From the NCBI GenBank assembly GCA_025765595.1, contig JAIVFH010000121.1, forward strand, positions 28,796 through 92,795: a DNA stretch of 64,000 nucleotides. Reading direction: 5' to 3'. Below, in pieces: positions 1 through 11,579 of the stretch. Numbering within the stretch: the stretch's first letter is position 1; every line of letters starts with the position of its first letter. The DNA comes from Obelidium mucronatum (lineage: Eukaryota > Chytridiomycota > Chytridiomycetes > Chytridiales > Chytriomycetaceae). The translations under genes and the position numbers were made by a program. Below the pieces are notes generated by a model. It had not been told where the DNA came from and ran no database searches. It saw nothing but the letters and a program-made list of their open reading frames with translations.

Positions 1-1533
1 GCCGCCTGCTGCAGCGGCTGTGTGTGGGCCGCGTGTTCGAACGCATCACAGCCAACGATGACGCCATCGTGTTCGGCGGCGCAGCGGCAGCCCAGGAGTT
101 TGCGGCGCACACGGGCGGCCGGCGCGTGGTCGACACGTTCCGGCGCGGGAAGGTGTTTGGGCTGACGCTGGACACCCCGCCGCACTTAGTAATGCACTTT
201 GGGATGACGGGAAACATTGTCGTAAAGGACGAAGACGCGACAATGAAGTACAAGGACTTCAAGCAGGACACAGTCTTTCCACCGCGCTTCTGCAAGTTTG
301 TGGCCGAGATGGACGATGGGACTCAGTTTGCCTTTGCCGACGGACGGCGGCTGGCACGGATCAAACTGCTCAACGATCCAATGAACGAGCCGCCAATCAG
401 CGCCCTGGGTTTCGATCCGCTGCTGGATATGCCGCCGCTGGAGGAGTTTAGTCGCTTGATTCGAAAACGTACATTACCAATCAAGAATCTGCTACTGGAC
501 CAGTCCTTCTCAGCTGGAATAGGGAACTGGGTTGCTGATGAGGTATACTTTTAGCTGCTGGATGAATTCACACATTCTCAATCGCTTTCCCTTCAGGTTC
601 TTTACCAAGCGAAAATACATCCAGGTCAATACACGCAAACACTTTTGGACACTGAAATAAGTAATCTTTACGACACTATTGTCTCTGTCATTAAAATTGC
701 ATGTGATGCAAATGCCGATTCGGAGTTGTTTCCGAAAACCTGGTTGTTTCATTACAGGTTAGGATTCTCCATTGCCGAAGCCAGTGTATTATGTTATCAA
801 ACGGAATGATATCTGTAGTATATCCAGTACATTTCACTAACCTGATTCCTATCTGATTATTAGATGGTTCAAGGGAAAACGAGCAACAACAGAGGAAAAG
901 GAGGAAAATGATACTAAGAAGAAGGGAAAAGGAAAGAAGCAACCACCACCACCTCCTTCTATGCCGGATGGAAATTTGATTGAGTTTGAAACCTTGGGTG
1001 GAAGGACGAGTGCGTTTGTTCCTGCCGTTCAAGTACTTCGGCCACTGGACGAAGGCCAATCACCTGTCAAAAAGGCTAAAAAGAAGACTGTTGGTACACC
1101 AAAGTCGGTGTCAAAGAAACGGCGGGATAAGGTATTTTAACATTTTGATTTCTGTCCCCAAAGATGAATATGCTTTAATGTGTCCTTAATGTTGGCCAAT
1201 TCCCTTCTTTCTTCTCATCTTCTTCCTCGTTTTCTTTCTCTTCCTCTTCCTGTTCTTCAGCATCTTCATGTTTCAACTTCTGGTCATTCCAATTCTCTTC
1301 TTTTTTCTCTAATATATACATTCTTCAGGAATCAGATAGTGAACGTGATGAAACCGAGGATGAAGAAGAGGATGAAGAAGAGGAACCAGCAAAACGTGCA
1401 CCATCCAAGCGAAATGTAAGAACTCCGCTTGTGGTACACAACTCCTACTCACTCACCTCAACAACAGAAGACAGAAACTAAAGAAGACGATGCTCCGTCG
1501 AAGCCAGCGCGGAAGCTTCGCGCTCGCAAATAA
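1..1533 (+). CDS. Formamidopyrimidine-DNA glycosylase (Fpg/Nei family), 5' end outside window
   Basis: Base-excision-repair glycosylase/AP lyase acting on oxidised bases in DNA. Five exons fit with GT-AG introns: 1-542, 597-757, 864-1131, 1329-1415, 1468-1533. The frame is already open at base 3 (RLLQRLCVGR), so the start and the catalytic Pro-Glu N terminus lie upstream. Visible are HFGMTG, the helix-two-turn-helix stretch NLLLDQSFSAGIGNWVADE, then VLYQAKIHPGQ and HYRWFKGKR. A GGRTSAFVP segment stands where bacterial enzymes have the zinc finger, as in plant and fungal Fpg proteins. The tail is Lys/Glu-rich (EEEDEEEEPAKR), probably disordered and nuclear. The first ~200 bp are very GC-rich compared with the rest of the gene. 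Confidence 0.9.
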
Positions 1534-1996
1534 ATTCTCTGAAATTCTCCGATGATTTTTCTTGTTTTTTTTTTCCACCAACGCTTTTTTTTTCGTTTTT
1601 GCTGTGCCTTCCTGCCACCACTGAACAAACCCTACTGCCAAGGTGAGACGCAGGCCAGCACTGCGATACACATTGAACAAAATGGAAAATATTGGTAGCT
1701 GGAGCTTTGGATGTTGGGATTGATTGTTTCGCAGGATACAGGAGTTTTGTGAGAAGTTGGCATGGCCACTTGCAGCCAGTGGCCACAGTGTTGGCTTTAC
1801 TGGTAGTTCGAGATGCGATCTGCCAATCTACTCTCCCACGAGCATTTTGGAATTCAGATAATGGGAGGGAGCAGCAGCACTGCCAACGAAACCAAAGCCA
1901 ATTTAAGCACTTTGTGGCACGACCCAACGCCACGTCCTCCCCTCGCCCAAGCGATTCTAACTCCGCTCTCGCCTTTGAAAAAAAAAACACCAATAG
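1534..1996. other. Intergenic region, no gene seen
   Basis: Between the glycosylase stop and the zinc-finger start. It holds T-rich tracts (about 1557-1597) and an A-tract just before the next start (1977-1987). Reading frames on both strands here are low-complexity shadows. It presumably contains the zinc-finger gene promoter and 5' leader. Confidence 0.5.
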
Positions 1997-3325
1997 ATGC
2001 CTGCCGTTGCTGTTGTTGCCACTGTCCCCGTTGCCGAGTCGTCACTCAAGCGTCCCACTGCTGCTGTTGAAAACGACACCACCACTATCACTACCACCAC
2101 CAACAACAACACTTCGTCGTACTCTTCGGCTTTAGACATTCTCTTCCACGCAACTCAACTTCATCCGGCAATCCCAAAGCTTGAAGTGACTGCACCATCA
2201 TTGACCAGTGACGAACAAGCACTTGCTGCCGCCCTCATGTCTCCTGTATCCAATGATGAACCAGCACCTTTGCATCAAGTCGGAAATCCAGACGCGGCCA
2301 TTGTTGCTGCTACTGCCGCTGCGCCTGCTGCTTCACGTAAGAGAGGCCGTCCTAGATCAAGCACAAACCCAGCAAAAATGCTTGTAGCCGCAGAGAATTT
2401 GATTGCATTGATGAGTGCAAATGGATCTGTTGATGAAACCCCTGACATGAACAATTGGAATGGGGAAGAGTTTGATGGTGGGGACCTGACGACTACGGAC
2501 GACGCTGGCGACAGTGAGGATGATGATGATGACGACAAGGATGCTGATTTTGTTGTTGCACGCAAATCAGCAGCGCCTGTTCTCAAGAAGAGACGTCTTA
2601 GTGGGTCTTCTTTGTCAACGGCTGGGTTGCGGCAGACCCAGTCTCCTCTTCAAGGACAATGGGGTTTGGGGGATGGGGGTTTGGCGAAAGGGGCGGACAA
2701 TGCGGGCATGGTTGTTGGCGGGGACTCTACTTCTCACAATGAGATGTATTACCAGCAGCCGGGATCTAGCATGCCACACCAAGGATACTTTCAGGGGTAC
2801 GGGTACCAAGAACCAGCCCAGGAAGAAAATTCACAGCAGTACTATATCCCCACAGCAAACGACTCCACAGCCTCCAACTCCCCCAACAGCAGCTTTGATA
2901 CTTCCTACAATCACCCAACTTCCGCTATATCCGCAAGAATTTCCAAACCAGGAAAACGGCTGCCTTCACAACCAGTTATACCACCACAGCGAACAAACTC
3001 ATCAACATCAAGCAACAACGACAGCACATCCAGTGCGAAACGGTACGAATGCGACCAATGCAACCGAACATTCAGCCGTCTCTTCAACTTGAAATCACAC
3101 CTCCAAACCCACGATCCATCACGGACGAAAAGCTTCAGTTGTCAAGTCTGCGGTGTTGGGTTCTGTCGACAGCAGGATCTCATGCGGCATGGAACTGTGC
3201 ATGATAAATCGAGGGTGATGGTTTGTCCAATGTGTCCGGGCAAGACTTTTAGTAGGAAAGATGCGTTGAGGAGGCATATTCGATTGAATGGGTGTTGTGA
3301 TGTTTCATTGCTGGATTCAATGTAG
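1997..3325 (+). CDS. C2H2 zinc-finger protein, probable transcription factor
   Basis: Single-exon 442-aa protein, presumably a nuclear DNA-binding regulator. Three zinc fingers sit at the C terminus (about residues 350-436): YECDQCNRTFSRLFNLKSH, FSCQVCGVGFCRQQDLMRH, and a last one with spacing CPMCPGKTF then RRHIRLNGC, a C2HC variant common in fungal factors. The N-terminal 340 residues are low complexity: Thr/Asn/Ala-rich stretches, an AT-hook-like RKRGRPR near residue 115, an acidic run (EDDDDDDKDAD) followed by a basic LKKRRLSG that may be a nuclear signal. The start is the first ATG of the frame. The target is not predictable from the sequence. Confidence 0.85.
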   Translation: MPAVAVVATVPVAESSLKRPTAAVENDTTTITTTTNNNTSSYSSALDILFHATQLHPAIPKLEVTAPSLTSDEQALAAALMSPVSNDEPAPLHQVGNPDAAIVAATAAAPAASRKRGRPRSSTNPAKMLVAAENLIALMSANGSVDETPDMNNWNGEEFDGGDLTTTDDAGDSEDDDDDDKDADFVVARKSAAPVLKKRRLSGSSLSTAGLRQTQSPLQGQWGLGDGGLAKGADNAGMVVGGDSTSHNEMYYQQPGSSMPHQGYFQGYGYQEPAQEENSQQYYIPTANDSTASNSPNSSFDTSYNHPTSAISARISKPGKRLPSQPVIPPQRTNSSTSSNNDSTSSAKRYECDQCNRTFSRLFNLKSHLQTHDPSRTKSFSCQVCGVGFCRQQDLMRHGTVHDKSRVMVCPMCPGKTFSRKDALRRHIRLNGCCDVSLLDSM

Positions 3326-3526
3326 AAAACATGGCAACTGACCTGTTTTTTTTTTATTTTGGGGATTTTGGTCACTGCTTTTTTTTTTTCTTTTTTTTGG
3401 GAGGACTTTGCTACGTCCATTTAAAACGCGATTATATTAGAGCGAGAAAAAAAAATTGAAAAATAATAATATCCAAATGTCCTGTATTGTATACAAGTGT
3501 TTTGTTTTATTATCTTCTTTTCAGGA

Positions 3527-5169
3527 TCATACAAACCCAAACTCAACAACAAGAGGGATATGGTCACTCGGAGTGCCTTTGCTCGGCATATGGTCAATGT
3601 TGCTGTAATTTCTACGCGCGCCTCTTTGTTTTTGCACGGGGACGGTAGGTGGCTCGAGAAACTCAAGGGCAACAAGAGAAACTCCGATATTATTGCTGGT
3701 GGTGGTGGTAGAAGTAGTTGATGCTGAAGTGGTACTAGACATTTCTGAACTTGAAACTGGTGGCGGGCTAAAGAAAACAAACTGGCAGCGGCGGCAACAG
3801 CATGATAAGGTGGAGGTATAAACACAAAAACAACAAGAAGTAGAAGAAGAAAAGAAAAAGAAGAGAAGAGGGGAAGGTTCATTGCTCCTTACATCAACTA
3901 AAGTCTGACTCGCCGCATGGAAAGAACTGAAATATTTCAATTCGCGATTGCTGCCAACACTTCCCTTTCCAAACACTGCATCTTCAAACCGGAATCCATG
4001 CTTCAATACACCCGTTTCTCCTTCCAGCAGCTTGAACAGCTGTTTGGAATTCCAATCAAGTCCTGCCAATTTCTTAGTGACGGGTTGGTATCTGCCGTCG
4101 ATGGGTGCCAGGGATTCGGTTAATTGTTTCCTTTCGGAGGTTCTATATTGCTTGCGTTCTCTGAGAATGTCAAAAGTGTAGCCGTACGGTACTGTTCCAC
4201 CGTCTTCAGTACGGATTGCGTTTTGACCACTGATGTAGCTTTCTTGGAACAGGAAAGGTTCGGTTTCACCTTTTTTTGGTTTGACATTGGCAAATAAAAA
4301 AAAACGATGAGGAAATACAAAATTAATAGTTATGGTCGTTTTTTGGTCGTTACCAGTTGTCATATAGTGATACATCACGCTTTCTTCAGTCATATTGAAA
4401 TCCCCGCAAATAATTGTATTGAGTCCTCCAAACTGTTTCGAGATGTCTTCCATCTTAGTGACAAGTGAATGCAGTTGTGCTAGCTTTAAATATCCGCGGT
4501 TTGTGTTGAACAATAGATGGGTTGTTGCAACACTGAATTGGATAGCTGGTGTTGTTTGGTCTTTGAAGGGACGCAATTCAAATACTGAGATGATTGCGAT
4601 ATTGTCCTTTTGCGTGATTTCTTTAAAGTCAATGTTTTCATTGTGGATGAGACGTAATCTGCGGTTTTGCAATTTGTTTGGACGGTGGTTGAAAGTGGCG
4701 TTTTCCTTCCTCACTTTTTGCTTCGATAGAACATTGCACAGCCGTCGACTGCATCGCCTGTTCTCTGACAATAAACCCCCGTATATTCTTCTTCCAAGTC
4801 GATTTGAAAGTCCTCTTTGAACGCGGTGGGCTCAACCTGCAGTTTTTTTTCCTGGTCAATCGACAGATACGCCACGCCGCAGCATAACAGAACGACACAC
4901 ACCTCCTGCATGCACACGACATCGGGAAGCAAATACATGATTTCTTTTATAATGAGGCGCGATCTGTAGTCCCAGTCGAGGTACTTGTCGTCAGTGTTCT
5001 TGTACAAGTGAGGATGCCGATTAAGCAGCGTGTCAGAGAGAACATTGTAAGACATGACCGAGAATGAGTCTTTGATTGCATTGCGCGGCATTGCATTGGC
5101 TACAGCCCACTGGCGGTCTTGGAGCATTTTCTTTCCCAACTTTATCGCTGACTTTACAATCATCGTCAA
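3527..5169 (-). CDS. CCR4/Angel/Ngl-type endonuclease-exonuclease-phosphatase family RNase
   Basis: Metal-dependent 3'-5' RNA nuclease family (Angel/Ngl2/CCR4 fold). The start reads MTMIVKSAIKLGKK, then SVMSYNVLSDTLL, MQEV with the catalytic Glu, VDGCAMFYRSKK, HLLFNTNRGYLKLAQ, the catalytic Asp in CGDFNM, and the C-terminal PSDHIPLVVEFG with the catalytic His. The frame is carried across at least four short introns: one after MQEV ending in CTGCAG, one of about 55 bp after YRSKK, one after YMTTG, and one before the last exon. The intron near 3.7-3.87 kb is T-rich and its exact edges are uncertain. Yeast Ngl2 trims 5.8S rRNA; whether this is that orthologue is an inference. Confidence 0.85.
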
Positions 5170-5204
5170 AATAAACTGATTACAAATTCTACATCATCCT
5201 TCAT

Positions 5205-5599
5205 ATGCAGCAGATACAACAGCCTCATAGTCAGTCGCAACAGCAGCAGCAGCCGCAAACAGTAATCGTCGGTTCGGTCTCGAATACGGCGCGAATGATG
5301 GATTCTTCTCCTCCTGCAGACCTCGATGCCCTCTTCAGTCCCAATCGTTGCATGGCCATGTTCATCATTGGGTTTATTTTGTTTCCTGCGTGGTTTATTG
5401 GTGCATATGTGGGTCTAAGGAGCAAATTACGGCCAGAAAGAGTTGAGTAGACGTATTTACAAGCAACGTGCTTCGCCACTGAGTCATTCCTATTATTCGT
5501 AAACAGTTGTGGGGCTACGCGAATACACTGATGGCTTTCTTTTTCACGATTATTGTGGCTCCTGTTCTTATATGGGCCGTTGCCAGTGAAAGGTGGTGA
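5205..5599 (+). CDS. Small protein with two membrane segments
   Basis: Two exons, 5205-5441 and 5507-5599, give about 109 aa. A Gln-rich N terminus encoded by CAG-type repeats is followed by membrane segments MAMFIIGFILFPAWFIGAY and LMAFFFTIIVAPVLIWAVA, with a short charged loop (LRSKLRPERLWGYAN) between them. The intron donor is GTTGAG and the acceptor AACAG; reading through without splicing would end the protein after segment one. I do not recognise the family; the pattern of Pro in the first helix and Trp-Gly-Tyr before the second is seen in small secretory-pathway membrane proteins, but this is weak. It starts 35 bp from the divergent RNase gene, so the two may share a promoter. Confidence 0.6.
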
Positions 5600-5740
5600 T
5601 TTCTGTGCCAAGATAGAGACAACAACAGACAGGCATAGAAGGGATTCTTTCATGAATTTGAAAAACGAGGGGTTGCCGTTGTGAATACCCGGAAAGGGTG
5701 TGTGATATATTGTTTGATAAAAAAAACGAGTTGAAAAATC

Positions 5741-6665
5741 ATGGTTTTATCTTTTGTTGCCTGGACTGCAGCGATACTCGTGTTTCACGGTTTCCTTCTT
5801 CTTCGAGTATATATCTTCATGGTGCAATCAGAGGACGCGGCCCTCCGTACGTGGGCTTTCGTATTCATGCCTTCGGGCAGCAACCCAAATCTATTAGCTG
5901 AGTGGTTTTCGAACGTGCACTCCGATCAGTCTTTCCAGTATCAGATATTATTTGGTTCGATATTTGGGAGCTCCATGTGTTTTGAGCTGGTAATGAGCCG
6001 TCATTTATCTTTTACGCATTGGGGCCCTCGTTTTTAAATAGTATTCCAACCGACCAGAGTTCGTTTTTGCGAAACAAGTACATAATCTTGCACAATACAA
6101 TCGGATATTTGTCATCTCATTTTGGTTTCGTCCACTCTGCTTTCCTATTTTATCGCGTATTCGTGAAGGTTTTGAATTTCACATTGCTGAATTGAATAAT
6201 GTTAACTGTAGATCCTCATCAACCAAAAAAACACAGTCTTACCCGAAAGAAGAAAACATTGAAATTATTGTGAACTTGACTTCGTTTTATTTGGAGTCAG
6301 TTGGGTTATTTGTTGGGCTGGAGTACATCAAGAAACGCGATTTTAAGCGACATCGAGCATTTATGATCATTGCGGCTGCTGGATACTTTTTAGAGCCTCT
6401 ATCAATTGTGTTTTTGGCTCTGTTTGCCAGGATTAATGCATTTGGTAGCGTCGACAGCTACAGTCAGTTTTCTGACAGTGAGTCTGAAAGAAAAAACTAC
6501 CGAGAATAGGATTAGTTTGTTTAAAAGCGGTTTGTTTTAGGCTATGTGAAAGCGTCTGTCTTTTTATCCCTGATGATATGCTTTGGAGTAGGTACATATC
6601 ATGCGTTTGGGACCCCAAGCAAGCGTTTTTCATTACCGCAAGGATACAAAGCAATGAAACATTAG
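5741..6665 (+). CDS. Multi-pass membrane protein, DUF2306-like
   Basis: Three exons (5741-5989, 6042-6477, 6541-6665) join in frame to about 269 aa with five to seven hydrophobic segments. The N-terminal segment FVAWTAAILVFHGFLLLR could be an anchor. The segment RDFKRHRAFMIIAAAGYFL resembles the basic-His motif plus helix of DUF2306-type predicted membrane proteins; that link is tentative. Unspliced reading frames stop inside both introns, which supports the model. Function unknown. Confidence 0.6.
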
Positions 6666-7007
6666 TGGTGCGTAATATCTCAATACATGGATATTACTGT
6701 CTTTGAGCCCCATGTTTTGATTTACCTGAAATGGACAAACTTTTCAGGTCGATACTCGCACTTATATCCTGATCTACGACCTTCCTTGCGCCTCTTTATT
6801 GAATGGACAGTCAGATGCCGAGGCTTATTTGTTGCTGGATGCTGTTTTGTTTGCCAGTCTGATCAATTCCCCAAAAATTGGCTTCAAAAAAATCTTGACC
6901 GTCGCGTCGGGTCATCAATAACACCAATGAAAAATCTTTTTGGGGGAGAAAGAATCATCTACTTCGCCTCGCCCTCTCCCCAAAACATGGCTCTCAATGA
7001 AAAGGCC

Positions 7008-7014
7008 TATAAAA
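7008..7014 (+). promoter_or_regulatory. TATA box of the methionine synthase gene
   Basis: TATAAAA in the context GGCCTATAAAACCC, 56 bp upstream of the start codon at 7070. A TATA box this close to the ATG suits a highly expressed gene with a short leader. No similarly clean TATA box was noticed at the neighbouring genes. Confidence 0.5.
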
Positions 7015-7069
7015 CCCAAGATTCCAGAGGAAGAAACACAATATCAAAAAAAACACAAAATCTAAAAGA

Positions 7070-9613
7070 ATGCCTGCCACATCTTCTATTCTTGGATTCC
7101 CACGTATGGGTGCCAACCGTGAACTCAAGCATCTCGTCGAAAGTTTCTGGAAGGGAACCGTCAGTGAGTCCGAGCTTCTTGCTGGCGCCAGAGAGCTTCG
7201 AGAGAAGCATTGGCGTATCCAACAGGCGAAAGGAATTGATCACATTCCATCCAATGATTTTTCATTGTACGATCATATCTTGGTATGTTGTTTGATCTCA
7301 TTTATTTTGTTGAGCAATCAAAAAAATATTCCTGATGACTTCACCACTCAATCACATAGGATGCTGCAGTGACATTCAGTGCCATTCCACCTCGCTATCA
7401 GTCCCTTCAAGGACTTGACCTTTACTTTGCTATGGCTCGTGGTTTGCAACGTGAAGGAAGTATTGATGTTGCTTCTCTCCCGATGAGCAAATACTTTGGC
7501 ACAAACTATCACTACGTGCCAGTTCCTTTGGCGCCCAGCACTTTGTTCCATTTGTCTGCCAATTCAAAGCCTGTACAAGAATACAAGGAGGCTAAAGCTC
7601 TTGGAATTCAAACTCGTCCTTACATTGTTGGTCCCGTTTCGTTCCTGCTTCTTGCCCGTGCATCCAAAGATGCACCACTTGGATTCAACAAGCTGAACTT
7701 GATTGATAATCTTGTCAATGAATATGCCAAGTTGATTGAGGAGCTTGCAGCTGCCGGAGCTGAATGGATTCAGGTATGTGCAAGGTTTTTAGGTTGCATT
7801 TTTTTTAACATTGGATTTTTTTCAATAGCTTGACGAGCCACATCTTGTTATGGAACTCAGTCCTGTTGAGCAGGCTGTTTACACTCGCGCCTATACTCAA
7901 CTTGCGCAAAAGCTTGAGTCCAAAGGAACCACGAGCATCAAGATCCTTGTTGCGACGTACTTTGAAGGTCTTGATATAAACGCCGAACTTGCTTTCAGTC
8001 TTCCTGGAATCTCTGCAATTCATGCCGACTTTGTTTATGGAGCCGAGAGCATTGATTCTGTCGTGCAGGCAGCATCCGCCGCCTCCAACAAGAACTTAGT
8101 TCTCTCAGTTGGTGTCGTGAATGGTCGAAACATTTGGAAAGCAGATTTGGATGCCGCCATTAACGTTGTCGGCAAGGCAGTGAATGTTTTGGGAGCCGAC
8201 CGTGTGATTGTTGCTTCGTCGTCATCCTTGTTGCACTCCCCGCATTCATTGGACGCGGAAAAGAAAGGATCTGGTGTGGATTCAGAATTATTGGACTGGT
8301 TGTCATTCGCTGTGGAAAAACTGGACGAAATTGTGATTATTACCAAGGCTGTGCAGTTTGGCCGCGAATCGGTTAAGGAAGCTCTCGCAGCCAATGCGAA
8401 GAGGTAAAGCGGTATCTTTTTTTCCTTCGATTTTTTCAAATGCTAACTGTCAATATTTTTCAGTGTCAACTCAAGAGCTAACTCCAGTCGAATCCACAGT
8501 CCTGCTGTCCAGGCTCGTCTAGCTGCTGTTGAACCTTCTCAACTCACTCGGAAGTCCCCCTACCCGGTTCGTCGTGGTATTCAGGAAAGTCTTTTGAACT
8601 TGCCTAAGTATCCCACCACCACGATCGGGTCCTTCCCTCAAACCGCCACGCTAAGACGTATTCGTGCCCAGTTCAAGAAGGGTTCAATTGACCAAGCCGA
8701 ATACGAGCGTCTCTTAAAGGAAGAAATTGCCGCAGTAGTCAAGTTCCAGGAGAACCTTGACATTGATGTTCTTGTTCATGGAGAAGCTGAACGAAACGAC
8801 ATGGTTGAATATTTTGGAGAAATGTTGAACGGCGTTGGATTCACAAAGAATGGGTGGGTTCAAAGCTACGGTAGTAGATGTGTGAAACCGCCTGTTATCT
8901 ATGGAGACGTGAGCCGACCAACTGCAATGACGGTTGGCTGGACATCTTTTGCTCAAAGCCTTACCTCCCGTCCAATGAAAGGAATGCTTACTGGTCCTTT
9001 GACAATTCTTTGCTGGTCTTTCGTTCGTGATGACCAACCTCGTGAATTGACATCAAAGCAAATTGCTCTTGCTGTTCGTGATGAAGTTGTGGACTTGGAA
9101 AAGGCAGGAATCAAAGTGATTCAAATTGATGAACCAGCTATTCGCGAAGGTTTGCCACTTCGTCGTAGCAAGTGGGACGAGTACCTTAAGTGGGCGGTTG
9201 ATTCCTTTTTGCTTTGTTCTACTGGAGTTGCAGATGCAACCCAAATCCACTCCCACATGTGCTACAGTGACTTTGAAGATATTATGGACGCTATTATTGC
9301 TTTGGACTGCGATGTTTTGTCAATCGAATCTGCCAAGTCTGACTTGAAGTTGCTTCAAGCTTTCCAGTCGCGTGACTATCCCAACGAATTGGGCCCTGGT
9401 GTTTTCGATATTCACACATCTAGAGTAGCTCCATTGAATGAAATGAAGACTCGTGTTGATGAAATGGAAACTTGTCTCTCTGGCGACAGATTGTGGATCA
9501 ACCCGGACTGTGGCCTGAAGACGCGTGGGTGGGTTGAAACTGAGGCAGTGTTGAAGAACATGGTTCAAACAGCGAAGGACTTCCGCGCAGCTTCTGCAGC
9601 TAAGTCTGCATAA
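7070..9613 (+). CDS. MET6: 5-methyltetrahydropteroyltriglutamate-homocysteine methyltransferase (cobalamin-independent methionine synthase)
   Basis: Makes methionine by transferring a methyl group from polyglutamylated 5-methyl-THF to homocysteine, in the cytosol. Four exons (7070-7282, 7360-7773, 7829-8403, 8464-9613) give 783 aa, close to the usual ~765. Hallmarks: [13 protein letters not shown] at the N terminus, the linker [19 protein letters not shown] opening the C-terminal domain, [14 protein letters not shown], and the zinc ligands in HSHMCYSDF and [11 protein letters not shown]. No in-frame stop or frameshift. An AATAAA at 9683-9688 lies 70 bp past the stop, just before the converging gene's end. 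Confidence 0.97.
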
Positions 9614-9712
9614 TTCGCTGGAATTAAAGTGACAGCGATAGCCAACGTTTCGAAGTCTAATACTCGGCGTATTCCAAAAAATAATAAAAGAGTTTAATTG
9701 TCTGTATTATCA

Positions 9713-10447
9713 TCATTGTTTTTGAGGCGAGAAAGCTGGGCCATGCCCAGGGACAATTATATCTGGCAGTAAGTCAAGGATAAACTTTCTACTCTCCTCT
9801 TGCAAATGGGCCATTTCTGATAATAAGGGCCATACCGAATCATCATTTGCGCATTCCCACAAGTCTCCCACAATCGCAAGTCGCATCACCTGTTTCGTTG
9901 TTCCCTCAATATCAGTGAATTCAAAAGGTGAACCAGTTGATGAACCAATCAAAGACACACATCCCCCGGTATGCCCGGGTGTTGTAATCAATTGAAGTTG
10001 AAAAGATGATCCAGATTCACTCGGTGGTTCAGATAAAACATTTGATTCTACTGGAAACTGCCAGATCGGATATCCTATTGTTTTGTCTCTTGGTGGTATC
10101 TGCTGATTTCTATAGCTGGAACCTTTGTTGGCATCCCTGCCCACTATCTGGCTGGCCTGAGGAAACAGCGACAGACACCCCACATGGTCAGAGTGACCAT
10201 GCGAACAAAATACATGCGTAATATCCGATAAATTGACGCCAAGCGATGAAAGGGAGGCAATCAGATCATCAGCCGCCCACGATCCTCCAGTTTCAAACAG
10301 AATCTTGAGGCCACCAGTAATCACGAGAGTCACCGAGCAGTCAACATCCCAGTCACCGTTCGGAAGTTCGTTTGCGCGGCCAACTCGAATTTGGATAACT
10401 TTAGTCATTTCAGAAATATGATTTTTATGGATATGGTTTTTATTCAC
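9713..10447 (-). CDS. Metallo-beta-lactamase-fold hydrolase, MBLAC1-like
   Basis: Intronless, 244 aa if the first ATG is used; the start at MTKVIQIRVGRANELPNG, 13 residues in, is as likely. The zinc-binding motif FCSHGHSDHVG is intact, followed by TTPGHTGGCVSL and the late VPGHGPAF histidine. The size and the single-domain layout fit the MBLAC1 group (a small binuclear-zinc hydrolase; human MBLAC1 acts on histone pre-mRNA), though the substrate here cannot be told. It converges on the methionine synthase gene. Confidence 0.85.
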   Translation of the reverse strand: MNKNHIHKNHISEMTKVIQIRVGRANELPNGDWDVDCSVTLVITGGLKILFETGGSWAADDLIASLSSLGVNLSDITHVFCSHGHSDHVGCLSLFPQASQIVGRDANKGSSYRNQQIPPRDKTIGYPIWQFPVESNVLSEPPSESGSSFQLQLITTPGHTGGCVSLIGSSTGSPFEFTDIEGTTKQVMRLAIVGDLWECANDDSVWPLLSEMAHLQEESRKFILDLLPDIIVPGHGPAFSPQKQ

Positions 10448-10479
10448 TTCACTTTCGTGTGAATCCCTGTCGATCTATT

Positions 10480-11447
10480 ATGGATTCCGTGTGGCTGCAA
10501 CAAGTTGCCAAACCAATCAACTTTATCCTGATCGGAGTCTGTCTTGAGTCCTGCCTCAACGGCTTGTTTCAGTGCGTTCCGCAACTGATTAGGAACTTGT
10601 CGTCAAACAAGGAATCACCAATCCTGGTCGGTCTGATCTGCATCTTTAACGCGAGCACTTTCTTGCAAATGATGTTCTATGCCGCTATATCGCTTCCCTT
10701 GAACGAAGACGCGTGTTTTGGCGTCAATTTTGTTCAAACGTTGCTTTGGCACATCAGCTTCTGCACATTTGGTAAACCTTGAACAGCTTAAATGCTGGTT
10801 AACGAAACCGAAAAATTGTAGACGCGTTTATTCTGTACAAAACATGTATCGTGGTTGACAAGAATCCCAAATTCTGCTTAATATGTGTGATCGGGATTCT
10901 CTACCGAATTGGCTGGACAGTTGTTGGGCTCATTAAGAGTGGCGGTGTGTGGAATCTTGAAACCCAACAGTGTTTTTATCATCAGGATACCCAGTCAGGC
11001 TTTCACTACACACTTGCAGATGTTTTATGTGATGTCCTGGCAACTTTGGGTTCTGTTTATATGCTGATGAAACCAGAGAATCGGTTACTGACATTTGAGA
11101 GTTTATGGATACTGATAGTCAAGGAAAATGGTTTGTTTTTTACAAGGCGTCGTCTGTGAGAGAAAAATCTGACGTTGTTTTCAGTCCTCCGATCTGTTGT
11201 TACTTTGATTGCAAATATTTTCATTATGTACCTGAATATTACTTGCACGACTTTCAATATTCTTATGATCGCATGGACATGCCAAGACTATTTGTTCATT
11301 CGGTTGATGAATCTTGAACTGGTGTACAAGTCGCAGAGAACCGAGAGAATAAGTCAATCAATCAGGGCAAGCGTCGTAACCAATGGGACCAAGAAAAAGC
11401 ATGGTTTGAGTTGTGATAGTTTGGAGGCTGTGAAAGCAACTTCTTAA
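10480..11447 (+). CDS. Seven-transmembrane protein of unknown family
   Basis: Three exons (10480-10771, 10822-11130, 11185-11447) give 287 aa with seven predicted helices, among them INFILIGVCLESCLNGLFQC, ILVGLICIFNASTFLQMMF, FCLICVIGILYRIGWTVVG and NILMIAWTCQDYLFIRLM. A charged cytoplasmic tail (KSQRTERISQSIRAS) follows. I know of no catalytic motif. The layout resembles orphan 7TM families expanded in chytrids; a receptor role is only inference. An in-frame ATG at 10459 would add seven residues. Confidence 0.65.
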
Positions 11448-11579
11448 CCCACAACGCCACTGCTTTTGTTCTCAAAAGTGAAATCAAGAATCGATATAAA
11501 GTATGCTTCACAACGACTTTCACTCCCTTTTATTGAAATGTAATACAGATGCTTCCAGCATACTAAACAAAAAACGAAG

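Noticed and set aside
1478..1993. 171-aa minus-strand open frame between the glycosylase and the zinc-finger gene
   Set aside because: It overlaps the 3' exon of the glycosylase, runs through homopolymer tracts and has no recognisable domain.
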